Positions 15,791 through 24,471 of a stretch of DNA of 64,000 nt are shown in pieces. The notes beneath the pieces were generated by a model. It was not told the DNA's origin and ran no database searches. It was given only the letters and a program-made list of their open reading frames with translations. This DNA is from CAYLHQ01 sp964628935. GTDB lineage: Bacteria; Acidobacteriota; Polarisedimenticolia; Polarisedimenticolales; DASRJG01. Made by a program: the position numbers and the translations under genes. The DNA is taken from the NCBI GenBank assembly GCA_964628935.1, contig CAZVOE010000001.1, positions 1 to 64,000 on the forward strand. The letters are read 5' to 3'. The stretch's first letter is position 1. The number at the start of each line of letters is the position of its first letter.

Positions 15791-17055
15791 CCTGCGACGT
15801 CCTCGTGGTCGGGGCGGGGGCCGCGGGTCTCGCCGCCGGTATCTTCGCGGCGGAAGCGGGTGGACGCGGGAGGCGTGTCCTCCTGCTGGACGGCGCGAAC
15901 CGCATCGGCGCGAAGATCCTGATTTCCGGGGGAGGCCGGTGCAACGTGACCCATGAAGTGGTCACCGCCGCCGACTTCCATGGAAACCGCCCGGCGATCC
16001 GGAACGTCCTTTCCGCGTTCGGAGTTCCCGAGACGGTGCGATGGTTCGCGTCCTTGGGCGTCGAGCTCGTGCGCGAGCCCAACGGGAAGCTCTTCCCGGC
16101 GACGGGACGCTCCCGCACCGTGCTCGACGCGCTCCTGGGGCGGTGCCGGGAACTGGGGGTGGAGATCCGGACCGGTTGCCGGGTCGATTCGATCGCCGTG
16201 GAGGAAGGCGGGGCGTTCCGGATCGTCCACCGTTCGGGGAGTCTGAGGGCCCGCTCGGTGATCCTCGCCACGGGGGGCCGATCGGTACCGAAGACCGGGA
16301 GCGACGGTTCGGGGTACGCGATCGCCCGGTCCCTCGGACACACCGTCACGCCGACTCATCCGGCCCTCGTGCCGCTCGTTCTCGAGCGCGGAGGCAGTCT
16401 CGACCACGCTGCGCTCTCCGGGGTCTCTCACGAGGCGGAGATCACGACGCGGGTCGCGGGGCGAGCGGTCGATCGACGCTGCGGGAGCCTCCTTTGGACC
16501 CACTTCGGGGTGAGCGGGCCGGTCGTCATGGACGCGAGCCGCTTCTGGACCGGGGCGGCGATGGCCGGCGCGGCGGCGGAGTTGCGGTGTTCGTTCTTGC
16601 CGGGGGAACGCGCCGAAACCGCCGAAGCGTGGTTCGACGATGCGGCGATCGCGAGACCGCAGCGCACCGTGGGTTCCCTCGTCGCGTCGAGGCTCCCGGA
16701 GCGCGTCGCCGTCGCGTTGGCCCGCGGCGTGGGCGTCGAGCCTGAGGTCCGCCTCGGGAATCTCTCCCGCGGAGCGCGGCGGTCGCTCGCCCGGGTGTTG
16801 ACCGAGTTTTCCCTTCCGGTCGTCCGCGATCGCGGATGGAACCACGCGGAGGTCACCGCGGGCGGGGTTCCCTTGCGCGAGATCGACTTTCGCACGATGG
16901 CGTCGAAGAAAACGCCCGGCCTCTTCCTCGTGGGGGAGATTCTCGACTGCGACGGGCGCATCGGAGGCTTCAACTTCCAGTGGGCCTGGTCGAGCGGATT
17001 CGTAGGGGGACATTCCGCTTTTTCTTTCAAGAACGGAACCCGGCAGGGGTCTTGA
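15787..17055 (+). CDS. BaiN/HI0933-family NAD(P)/FAD-dependent oxidoreductase
   Basis: 422 aa from TTG 15787, which overlaps the ALDH stop; the open frame further upstream lies inside the ALDH and oxidase genes. Begins directly with the FAD motif CDVLVVGAGAAGLAAGIFAA, then LISGGGRCNVTHE, the BaiN/YhiN hallmark, FPATGRSRTVLDAL, LATGGRSVPKTGSDGSGY, WTHFGVSGPVVMDAS, and the C-terminal FLVGEILDCDGRIGGFNFQW. The family is a putative flavin dehydrogenase group of unsettled substrate. Co-translation with ALDH is suggested but a metabolic link is only inferred. Confidence 0.88.
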   Translation: MTCDVLVVGAGAAGLAAGIFAAEAGGRGRRVLLLDGANRIGAKILISGGGRCNVTHEVVTAADFHGNRPAIRNVLSAFGVPETVRWFASLGVELVREPNGKLFPATGRSRTVLDALLGRCRELGVEIRTGCRVDSIAVEEGGAFRIVHRSGSLRARSVILATGGRSVPKTGSDGSGYAIARSLGHTVTPTHPALVPLVLERGGSLDHAALSGVSHEAEITTRVAGRAVDRRCGSLLWTHFGVSGPVVMDASRFWTGAAMAGAAAELRCSFLPGERAETAEAWFDDAAIARPQRTVGSLVASRLPERVAVALARGVGVEPEVRLGNLSRGARRSLARVLTEFSLPVVRDRGWNHAEVTAGGVPLREIDFRTMASKKTPGLFLVGEILDCDGRIGGFNFQWAWSSGFVGGHSAFSFKNGTRQGS

Positions 17056-17069
17056 AAGAGGAATGCCCC

Positions 17070-18836
17070 CTAGATTCTCGAGGCAATGGCGTCGTGGAGG
17101 CGCGTGCGGTCGACCGGCTCGTGCTTGGTGAGGCGCCGCAGGGCTGCGAGCATCGTCCGCAGTTCGTCTCCCTCGGCCGAGGCCGCGGCGATGTTCCGTC
17201 CCCACTTCGCGACGCGATCGATCGCGTCGTGGAGATAGAGGGTGAGCATGTCGGCCATGTCTTCGGCCGCGGCCTCCCCGTCGGCGAGGGCCTGCTTTCG
17301 CGCGCGAAGGAGCCCGCTCTCGCAGGCGTACGTTTCGATCATCATGTCGGCGGCGTCCGAGAGGATCTCCTGCGCGTCCTTCAGCGCCTCGCCGTGTTTC
17401 TTCGCGGCGAAGCCAACCGTCGCGAGCACCGCCTTCTTCATCGAGGCGACGAGCTTCGCCTCGGTGTCGAGAAACCCGCCGTTTCCCCCATCCTCCCACG
17501 CCGGGGGCCCGGCCACCTCTTGGGCGACCTTCCCCGCCGCCGCGAAGAACGGGAGCTCTCCCTTGAGCGCCTTCTTGAGGACCATTCCGGTCACGAGCAT
17601 CCGATTGATCTCGTTGGTTCCCTCGAAGATTCGGTTGATTCGCTGGTCGCGATAGTGCCGCTCCATCGGGTAGTCTTCGCAGAAGCCGTACCCGCCGAGC
17701 ATCTGAACGCCTTCATCGCAGGCGAAGTCGAGAGATTCGCTCCCGAAGACCTTGATCATCGAGCACTCGATCGAGAAATCCTCGATCGCGTCGATGACCT
17801 TCCGCTCGAAATCGGGAGCGCCTGGATCGAACCTCTCGATCGCCCGGTCCATCAGCCCCGCGGTGCGGTAGACCATCGACTCGCAGACGAACGTCCGCGC
17901 GAGGACATCGGCGATCTTGGCCCGGATCAGGCCGAACTCGAAGAGCGCCTTGCCGAACTGCTTACGCGTCTTGACGTACGGGATCGCCTCGCGCATCACG
18001 AGCTTGCATCCACCGAGAGTCCCCGCGCCGAGCTTGAAGCGGCCGACGTTCAAGATGTTGAACGCGATGACGTGACCCTTCCCGATCTCGCCGAGGACGT
18101 TCGCGACGGGAACCCGCGCGTCCTCGAGGATGACCGCGCGGGTCGACGAGCCGCGGATCCCCATCTTCCGTTCTTCGGCCCCGAGGCTCAGCCCCGGCGT
18201 GTCGCGAGGAACGATGAACGCAGTGAACTTTTCGCCGTCGATCTTGGCGAAGACGATGAACAGATCGGCGAAGGCAGCGTTCGTGATGTACTGCTTCGTC
18301 CCATTCAGGAGGTAAACGTCTCCCTCGGGGGCGAGGCGCGCCGTCGTCTTCGCCGCGAGAGCGTCGCTCCCCGATCCGGGCTCGGTGAGCGCGTACGCGC
18401 CGATGAGCCTCCCGTGGGCGAGATCGGGAAGGTACTTCGCTTTCTGCTCCTCGGTCCCGAAGTAGACGATCGGGAGGGTACCGATGCTCGCGTGCCCGCC
18501 GTAGGTGACCGAGAACGATCCGCTTCCCGCGAGATATTCGCTGACGATCATGCTGGTCGCCTTGGGAGCCCCGAGCCCCTCGAAACGCTCCGGGACGTCG
18601 ACCATCAGAATCCCCGCCTCCCCCGCCTCGCGAAGGAGCTTCCTCCCGAGCATGACGTTCTTTCCGAACTCCGCTTCCTCGAGGACCGGTTTCACGTGGG
18701 TCTCGACGAACTCCCGGACGGTCTCCGCGATCATCTTCTGATCTTCGTCGAAGTCCTCGGGGGTGAACACGTCGGACGGATCCGTCTCCTCGAGCAGGAA
18801 CTGTCCGCCGGTCGGGTAGGTTCTCTCCTTCAGCAT
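17070..18836 (-). CDS. fadE: Acyl-CoA dehydrogenase, FadE (YusJ-like)
   Basis: 588 aa. The acyl-CoA dehydrogenase core occupies residues about 30-420: YALTEPGSGSDALAAKTTA and LNGTKQYITNA bind flavin and substrate, QMLGGYGFCEDYPMERHYRD is the FAD-binding signature, and FEGTNEIN near residue 407 carries the catalytic Glu. A helical C-terminal extension of some 160 residues is typical of the long Bacillus-type FadE. It catalyses the first, FAD-dependent step of beta-oxidation and hands electrons to ETF. It is the last gene of the minus-strand fadN-fadA-fadE operon, 16 bp after fadA. Confidence 0.92.
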   Translation of the reverse strand: MLKERTYPTGGQFLLEETDPSDVFTPEDFDEDQKMIAETVREFVETHVKPVLEEAEFGKNVMLGRKLLREAGEAGILMVDVPERFEGLGAPKATSMIVSEYLAGSGSFSVTYGGHASIGTLPIVYFGTEEQKAKYLPDLAHGRLIGAYALTEPGSGSDALAAKTTARLAPEGDVYLLNGTKQYITNAAFADLFIVFAKIDGEKFTAFIVPRDTPGLSLGAEERKMGIRGSSTRAVILEDARVPVANVLGEIGKGHVIAFNILNVGRFKLGAGTLGGCKLVMREAIPYVKTRKQFGKALFEFGLIRAKIADVLARTFVCESMVYRTAGLMDRAIERFDPGAPDFERKVIDAIEDFSIECSMIKVFGSESLDFACDEGVQMLGGYGFCEDYPMERHYRDQRINRIFEGTNEINRMLVTGMVLKKALKGELPFFAAAGKVAQEVAGPPAWEDGGNGGFLDTEAKLVASMKKAVLATVGFAAKKHGEALKDAQEILSDAADMMIETYACESGLLRARKQALADGEAAAEDMADMLTLYLHDAIDRVAKWGRNIAAASAEGDELRTMLAALRRLTKHEPVDRTRLHDAIASRI

Positions 18837-18852
18837 GCCTTCCTCCGAATCG

Positions 18853-20037
18853 TCAAAGCGCCTCGAAGATTCCCGCGGCGCCCATGCCCGTTCCGATGCA
18901 CATCGTCACCATCGCGTACCTCCCCCTCCTGCGGCGTAGCTCGTGGAGGGCGGTCGCCGTCAGCTTCGCGCCGGTGCAGCCGAGGGGGTGGCCCAGGGCA
19001 ATCGCTCCGCCGTTCGGGTTGATCCGCGGGTCGGCGGGGTCCAGGCCCATCCGCTGAAGAACCGCCAGGCTCTGCGCAGCGAACGCCTCGTTGAGCTCGA
19101 TCACGTCTATGTCGTCGAGCCGGAGCCCGGCGCGCGCCAGCGCCTTCGGGATCGCCTCGACCGGCCCGATCCCCATGATCTCGGGAGGGACCCCCGCCAC
19201 CGCATAGGTGACGTAACGCGCGAGCGGGTCGAGACCGGCCTCCGCGGCGAGTTCGGGTGTGGTCAGGAGAACGGCCGCCGCACCGTCGCTCATCTGGCTC
19301 GAGTTCCCCGCCGTGACCGTTCCCCCCGCCTTGAATGCGGGCTTCAACTTCGCGAGGGCCTCGAGGGTCGTGTCGGCCCGCGGTCCTTCGTCCTTGTCGA
19401 GCACCGTCTCGCGCACCTGCGGCCTCCCATCGGGGCCGGGCGAGTTGACGCTCGCCTTCACAGGAACGGTCTCCTCGAGGAATTTCCCGCTTTCCAGGGC
19501 GGCGAGGGCCTTCTGGTGGCTCGCGTAAGCGAACGCGTCCTGCGCCTCACGCGGGATCGAGTGACGTTCCGCCAGACGTTCGGCGGTGAGTCCCATGTTG
19601 AGGTAGGTCGCCGGGGCGTCGCTCGCGAGGGCGGGGTTCGGGAGGAACCGCAGTCCGCCCATCGGGATCAGGGTCATCGATTCCACTCCACCCGCCAGGA
19701 CGAAATCGCTCTGGCCGGTCGCGATCTCCATCGCGCCGATGTGGATCGTCTCGAGCCCCGAAGAGCAGAAGCGGTTCACGGTCATGCCGGGGACGCTCAC
19801 GGGGAGCCCCGCGAGGAGCGTGACGACCCGGCCGACGTTCATCCCCTGCTCCCCCTCCGGCATGGCGCATCCGAGGATCACGTCGCCGATGCGCGCGGGG
19901 TCGAGCTTGGGCGCTTTGGCGAGGAGGGCGCGGAGCACGGCGGCCGCGAGGTCGTCCGGGCGGGTCTGCCGGAAGGTTCCCCTCGAGGCGCGGCCCACCG
20001 GGGTTCGGAGCGCTGCGGCCACGACGACGTCTCTCAT
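18853..20037 (-). CDS. fadA: Acetyl-CoA acyltransferase (thiolase)
   Basis: 394 aa from ATG 20037. Thiolase family throughout: nucleophilic Cys in VNRFCSSGLETIHIG near residue 91, GGVESMTLIPMGG, ELNEAFAAQSLAVLQRMGL, NPNGGAIALGHPLGCTGAK with the active-site His near 350, and CIGTGMGAAGIF with the second Cys near 380. It cleaves 3-ketoacyl-CoA to acetyl-CoA and a shortened acyl-CoA. It sits 17 bases after the fadN stop and just before fadE, matching the Bacillus subtilis fadNAE order. The start is set by the RDVVVAAALRTPVGRA beginning of the fold. Confidence 0.95.
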   Translation of the reverse strand: MRDVVVAAALRTPVGRASRGTFRQTRPDDLAAAVLRALLAKAPKLDPARIGDVILGCAMPEGEQGMNVGRVVTLLAGLPVSVPGMTVNRFCSSGLETIHIGAMEIATGQSDFVLAGGVESMTLIPMGGLRFLPNPALASDAPATYLNMGLTAERLAERHSIPREAQDAFAYASHQKALAALESGKFLEETVPVKASVNSPGPDGRPQVRETVLDKDEGPRADTTLEALAKLKPAFKAGGTVTAGNSSQMSDGAAAVLLTTPELAAEAGLDPLARYVTYAVAGVPPEIMGIGPVEAIPKALARAGLRLDDIDVIELNEAFAAQSLAVLQRMGLDPADPRINPNGGAIALGHPLGCTGAKLTATALHELRRRRGRYAMVTMCIGTGMGAAGIFEAL

Positions 20038-20054
20038 GGGCACTCTCCTTCCGC

Positions 20055-22385
20055 TCAATTCCTGAGGGGCTTTCCCGTCTTGAGGAGAGACTGCATCCGT
20101 TCGAGCGACTTGCGCTCGCCGCAAAGGCGGAGGAAAGCCTCGCGCTCGAGGTCGAGCAGGTGCTCCTCGGAGACGGCGGCGGGGCCGGGAATGTCCCCGC
20201 CGGAGAGGATCCGGGCCAGCTCCCGTCCGATCTTCCGGTCGTGCTCGGAGATGTACTTCCCCTCCATCATGTTGAAAAGTGCGGTGTCGAGGAGAGCGAG
20301 GCCGCCGCGGCCCATGACGGGGATGGGAGCATCGGGGGCCGGGGGCACCCATCCGGACTCCGCCCTCGACAGGACGAGGTCCTTTGCGTCGGCGATCCGG
20401 TGGTCGCCGTTCATCGACCACCCGTCCTGCGGCCTCAGGAAGCCGATCTCCCGGGCCTCCTCGGCGCTCGTCGCAACCTTCGCCATTCCGATCGTCTCGA
20501 ACGCCTTCTTGAGCGCGGGGTATACATCCGTCGGGTCGACGAGCCGTTCGACGAGTCGCCGATAGAACCGCGCGCAACCTCCTCCCGCCGGGACGACCCC
20601 CGCACCGACCTCGACGAGCCCCATGTAGGTCTCGGCTGCGGCTCGGACCGCGTGGCCGGCGAGGACGACCTCGCACCCCCCGCCGAGGGCGAGTCCATGC
20701 GGCGCGACGACGACCGGTACGCGGCAGCGCGCGAGACGCGTCGTCGCGTTCTGGAACGCGCGGACGATCCCATCGATCTCGTCCCAGTTCCCCTCCTGCG
20801 CCTCGATCACGAGCAGCATCAAGTTCGCGCCCGCCGAAAAGCTCTCGCCGTGGTTCGCCACCACGAGGCCGCGCCAATTCGCCTCGGCTTCCTTTGCGGC
20901 CGCGACCATCATCTGGATCGTATCGGGGCCGATCGCGTTCATCTTCGAGTGGAACTCGAGGCCGAGGACGCCGTCGCCGAGGTCGAGGAGGCTCGCGCCG
21001 GGGTTCTTGCGCACCTCCCGGCCGGACTTGCGAAGGATCTCGAGGGAGATCACGCGGGGGTCGGAGGGCACGGGGACGCGCTCGCCGGCTCGGGCCGTTG
21101 GCGAGGCCGACGAAGCGCCCTCGCGCACGTAGAGGCTCTCGGCGCCGGACACATACAGGGCTTCGACCCACCCGGGAGGCGCCCACCCCTCCGCGCGAAG
21201 GCGCTCGCAGGTCGGGCGGAAGCCGAGAGCGTCCCACACCTCGAACGGCCCGAGATCCCAGTTGAACCCCCAGCGCATTGCGTCGTCGACGTCCGAGGCG
21301 CGGTCGCAGATCTCCCCGAGGCGTTCCGCAGCGAAACGCAAAGACGCGGCGAGGATCGCCCACGCTGCGCGGCTCCCCTTCCCTGACCCTGCGACCAGCT
21401 TGGCGATGCGTCTGCCCGGATCGTCCTCGGACTTCGCCGCCTCGAGCTCGGGGAATGCGGCCTTTTTCTGCGGCCGGTACTCGAACGTCTCGAGATCGAG
21501 CGTCCATGTGTCCCCGTCGGGACCCTTCGTCTTCTTGTAGAAGCCCGCTCCCGACTTCCGGCCGAGGAGCCCCTTCTCCACCATCGTGTGGAAAAAGGGC
21601 GGCGCCTCGTCTCCTGCGACGTGCGCGAGGACGTCGATCCCGACGAGGTCGGCGAGGCGGAAAGTACCCGTCTTCGGTCGGCCGAGCGCTGGACCGGTCA
21701 GGGCATCGACCTCCTCGATCGAGAGCCCCATCTCCTGCATGACTCCGATCGTCGCGAGCATCGCGTGGATGCCGATCCGGTTCGCGATGAAGTTCGGGGT
21801 ATCCTTCGCCTCGACGATTCCCTTCCCGAGGCGGGCACGCGCGAACGACTCGAGGGCCAACGCCACCTCGGGGGAAGTCTCCTTCGTCCGGATCACCTCG
21901 AAGAGCTTCATGTAGCGGGGCGGATTGAAGAAGTGTGTGCCGAGGAAGCGAGGGCGGAGAGACTCGGGAAGGACCGACGCCATCTCCGCAAGCGAGAGGC
22001 CGGAGGTATTCGTGGTCAGCACGGCGTGCGGCGCGACGTGCGGCGCAACGGCGACCAGGACCTTCTTCTTGATCTCCATGTCCTCCTTGACCGCCTCGAT
22101 GACCCAGTCGACCTCGGCGAGCCGCGGAAGGTCGTCTTCGAGGTTGCCGGTCTCGATGAGGGCGATCCGCCCCGGTACGAAGAGCGGGGAGGGTTTCGCC
22201 CGGGTGAGGGCCTGGACCGACTCCCTCGCGATCCGGTCGCGGGCCGACCGGTCGCCGGCCGCCGCTCCCGGGGGCACGATGTCGAGGACGAGCGACGGGA
22301 CCCCGGCGTTGGCGAAGTGCGCCGCGATGGCGCTTCCCATCACCCCGGACCCGAGGACGGCCACTTTCCGCACCTGTCCCTTCAT
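20055..22385 (-). CDS. fadN: 3-hydroxyacyl-CoA dehydrogenase / enoyl-CoA hydratase (FadN type)
   Basis: 776 aa from ATG 22385, preceded by GGCGGAGGAAC. The NAD-binding domain comes first (VAVLGSGVMGSAIAAHFANA), followed by the hydroxyacyl-CoA dehydrogenase motifs FLGTHFFNPPRYMKLFEVI and NFIANRIG. The enoyl-CoA hydratase/isomerase domain is C-terminal (about residues 470-680; NHGESFSAGANLMLLV, APHGLALGGGCEVVLAG, VEVGAGVVPAGGGC). This order is that of Bacillus FadN rather than E. coli FadB, where hydratase comes first. It performs the hydration and NAD-linked oxidation steps. It is the first gene of the operon behind the operator at 22403-22424. An upstream ATG (22448) would run through the promoter and is rejected. 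Confidence 0.93.
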   Translation of the reverse strand: MKGQVRKVAVLGSGVMGSAIAAHFANAGVPSLVLDIVPPGAAAGDRSARDRIARESVQALTRAKPSPLFVPGRIALIETGNLEDDLPRLAEVDWVIEAVKEDMEIKKKVLVAVAPHVAPHAVLTTNTSGLSLAEMASVLPESLRPRFLGTHFFNPPRYMKLFEVIRTKETSPEVALALESFARARLGKGIVEAKDTPNFIANRIGIHAMLATIGVMQEMGLSIEEVDALTGPALGRPKTGTFRLADLVGIDVLAHVAGDEAPPFFHTMVEKGLLGRKSGAGFYKKTKGPDGDTWTLDLETFEYRPQKKAAFPELEAAKSEDDPGRRIAKLVAGSGKGSRAAWAILAASLRFAAERLGEICDRASDVDDAMRWGFNWDLGPFEVWDALGFRPTCERLRAEGWAPPGWVEALYVSGAESLYVREGASSASPTARAGERVPVPSDPRVISLEILRKSGREVRKNPGASLLDLGDGVLGLEFHSKMNAIGPDTIQMMVAAAKEAEANWRGLVVANHGESFSAGANLMLLVIEAQEGNWDEIDGIVRAFQNATTRLARCRVPVVVAPHGLALGGGCEVVLAGHAVRAAAETYMGLVEVGAGVVPAGGGCARFYRRLVERLVDPTDVYPALKKAFETIGMAKVATSAEEAREIGFLRPQDGWSMNGDHRIADAKDLVLSRAESGWVPPAPDAPIPVMGRGGLALLDTALFNMMEGKYISEHDRKIGRELARILSGGDIPGPAAVSEEHLLDLEREAFLRLCGERKSLERMQSLLKTGKPLRN

Positions 22386-22402
22386 GGGCGTTCCTCCGCC
22401 GC

Positions 22403-22424
22403 AAACTGAATGCTCATTCAGTTT
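22403..22424. promoter_or_regulatory. FadR-like operator, 22-bp inverted repeat
   Basis: Two perfect 10-bp arms, AAACTGAATG and CATTCAGTTT, separated by CT. The TGAATG/CATTCA halves are those of the Bacillus FadR operator (TGAATG-N6-CATTCA), but here the spacer is 2 instead of 6. The repeat overlaps the predicted -10 box of the fadN promoter and ends 17 bases before its ATG, so binding of the divergent TetR regulator would block transcription. A weaker related sequence (ACTGAGTGAGTAGCCAGT, 12 of 18 matching) lies at 22487-22504, close to the tetR start. Confidence 0.75.
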
Positions 22425-22448
22425 ACGGTCCGGTCTGGTGTTGGTCAA
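22420..22448 (-). promoter_or_regulatory. Predicted sigma-70 promoter of fadNAE
   Basis: Read on the minus strand: TTGACC (forward 22443-22448), a 17-base spacer, then TAAACT (forward 22420-22425). The -10 box shares bases with the left arm of the 22-bp operator, and the expected start of transcription falls inside the operator. A GGAGGAA ribosome-binding site precedes ATG 22385. Confidence 0.6.
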
Positions 22449-22518
22449 CTGGAAAATACGGTTTTTGTCGAACTTCTCCCTTCTCTACTGAGTGAGTAGC
22501 CAGTATTCTTCCCGTGCG

Positions 22519-23103
22519 ATGTACACAGACCGCAAGGAGGCGAAACGGGAGCACATCCTCGACGCAGCGGTGCTCGAGATCGCGCGGAGCGGGTACTACA
22601 AGACGACGGTCTCCAGGATCGCGAGGCGCGCCGGGGTCGCGGACGGGACGATCTACCTCTACTTCAAGAACAAGGAGGAGATCCTGATCTCGATCTTCGA
22701 CCGGGCGATGGGACGATTCCTCGGCGAGGGGGCCCTCGGGCTCTCGGGTCGACCGGACGCCGAGGCGAAGCTACGGGGACTGGTCGAACTGCATCTCTCG
22801 GTCCTCGGGCGCGACCGCGACCTCGCCGTGATCTTCCAGGTCGAGTTGAGGCACAGCCTTCACTTCCTCCACATCTTCTCCCGCTCCAGGATGCGGGAGT
22901 ACCTCGCGATGATCGCGGCGATCGTGGAGCAGGGGCAGCGCGAGGGGCGCTTCACCGCGGGGATCGATCCTCTCTTCGCCGCGAAAGCGATCTTCGGGAT
23001 CCTCGACGAGATGACGACCGACTGGATCCTCTCCTCGAAGAACACGCGGCTCGAGGCGCGCGCGGAACCGGTGGCGGCGCTCATCCTCCAGGGGCTGAAG
23101 TAG
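22519..23103 (+). CDS. TetR-family fatty-acid-degradation repressor (FadR, Bacillus type)
   Basis: 194 aa from ATG 22519; GTG 22492 in frame would add nine residues and cannot be excluded. The N-terminal TetR DNA-binding domain (KREHILDAAVLEIARSGYYK, TTVSRIARRAGVADGTIYLY, FKNKEEILISIF) matches the FadR/YsiA subgroup closely. The C-terminal ligand domain (HLSVLGRDRDLAVIFQVELR, LHFLHIFSRSRMREYLAMIA) is also of that type. In that group long-chain acyl-CoA releases the repressor from DNA. Its divergent position to fadNAE and the inverted repeat between them fit this role. The 67 bases between operator and tetR start hold its own promoter region. Confidence 0.85.
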   Translation: MYTDRKEAKREHILDAAVLEIARSGYYKTTVSRIARRAGVADGTIYLYFKNKEEILISIFDRAMGRFLGEGALGLSGRPDAEAKLRGLVELHLSVLGRDRDLAVIFQVELRHSLHFLHIFSRSRMREYLAMIAAIVEQGQREGRFTAGIDPLFAAKAIFGILDEMTTDWILSSKNTRLEARAEPVAALILQGLK

Positions 23104-23120
23104 GGGGACTCGCACCTTCT

Positions 23121-24356
23121 TCAAAACCTCTCGACCCGGAACGGCGCCGGGTCGAAGGTCGGCGTCGTCCCGAGGACGAGATCGGCGGCGAGGCGGCCGG
23201 TGGCGGGGGCGGTATGCAGCCCGCACATCTGGTGCCCCGTCGCGATCAGGAGGTTTGGAAGCGCCGGCGCGAACCCGATCATCGGGAGGCCGTCCGGGGT
23301 GCAGGGCCGGAGCCCGCGCCAGAGTTCGACGACCTCGGTCGGTTCGGGGACGGGGAGGAGGGCGCGGGCCCCCCGCACGATCGCCTCGACCCTTCGGGGG
23401 GAGATCCGCTCGTCTCCGTCGACCAGCTCGAGCGTCCCGGCGAGGCGGACGCTCCCTTCGCGAGGGGTGATCGCGATCCGCCGCTCGAGGATCTTGATCG
23501 GCCGCGTCGGGCCGGGGTCGAACGGCTTCACGACGACCGAATACCCCTTGCCTCCGAGCACAGGGAGGCGCACACCGAGCGCACGGGTGAGGCCCTTCGA
23601 CCACGATCCGACGGCGAGGACGAATCGTTCGGCGGCGAACTCCCCTCGGGTCGTCCGGACCGCGCGGAGCCTCCCGTCTCGTGCGTCGAAGCCGTAGACC
23701 TCGGCCCTCGTCACGATGGCGGCGCCGGCGTCGCCCGCGGCGCGGGCGAGGACGCGCACTGCCTCCGCCGGCTCGCAGTGGGCTTCCCCCTCGAAGAATA
23801 CCCCGCCGGCGACCTTCCCGACGACCGCCGGCTCGAGCGTCCGAACCTCACCGGGGGAAAGGACCCGGTGCGGAACGCCGAAACCACCCATCCTCTCCGC
23901 CTCGTGCACCGCATGCCGGAGCCCCGCCTCCGTCTCCGCGACGAGAACGAGTCCGCGCGGGGTGAACCCAAACGATCCGGGGTACTCGCGATCGAGCCTC
24001 CTCCACGCCTCGAGGCTCCAGGTCGAGAGGGCGGAGAGCGCCGCCACACCCCGGGCATACCGTCCACGCGTCGTGTTGGCGGCGAACCGGATGAGCCACG
24101 TGATCCGGTCGGGGCGGAGGGAGGGGTGGACGTAGAGCGGGCTTTCCGGGTCGAGAAGCCAGCGGAGGCTCTTCGGCAGAACCCCCGGCGCCGGAAGGGG
24201 GGTCGCGAAGCAGGGGGCGAGCCAGCCCGCATTTCCGTAGGAGCAACCGGAGGCGACTTCATCCCTTTCGAGGATCGTCACCTCGGCCCCTCGGCGGGCC
24301 AGTTCCAGGGCTGTTGCGGCCCCGATCACCCCGGCCCCCACCACCACGACGCGCAC
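23121..24356 (-). CDS. FAD-dependent D-amino-acid dehydrogenase-like oxidoreductase (DadA type)
   Basis: 411 aa from GTG 24356, where the FAD motif VVVVGAGVIGAATALELARR begins; the frame is open to 24632, but the added part lacks family features. CSYGNAGWLAPCFATPLPAP is the DadA signature after the first domain. ALSTWSLEAWRRLDREYPGS, FTPRGLVLVAETEAGL, VELWRGLRPCTPDGLPMIG and IATGHQMCGLHTAPATGRL (the C-terminal FAD contact) complete it. Likely deaminates D-amino acids to keto acids with electrons passed to the respiratory chain; glycine/proline oxidases of the DAO family are alternatives. It ends 17 bases from the convergent tetR gene. Confidence 0.85.
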   Translation of the reverse strand: MRVVVVGAGVIGAATALELARRGAEVTILERDEVASGCSYGNAGWLAPCFATPLPAPGVLPKSLRWLLDPESPLYVHPSLRPDRITWLIRFAANTTRGRYARGVAALSALSTWSLEAWRRLDREYPGSFGFTPRGLVLVAETEAGLRHAVHEAERMGGFGVPHRVLSPGEVRTLEPAVVGKVAGGVFFEGEAHCEPAEAVRVLARAAGDAGAAIVTRAEVYGFDARDGRLRAVRTTRGEFAAERFVLAVGSWSKGLTRALGVRLPVLGGKGYSVVVKPFDPGPTRPIKILERRIAITPREGSVRLAGTLELVDGDERISPRRVEAIVRGARALLPVPEPTEVVELWRGLRPCTPDGLPMIGFAPALPNLLIATGHQMCGLHTAPATGRLAADLVLGTTPTFDPAPFRVERF

Positions 24357-24471
24357 GGGGAGATGGTACGGGCTCGGGGCTCGAATGGGGACCCCTCGTG
24401 CGCCGACTTGACCCCCGCCCTCGCGGCACCCAAGTTTTGCCAGGAATCTGGGTCGTGTGGAGGGTTCCACG

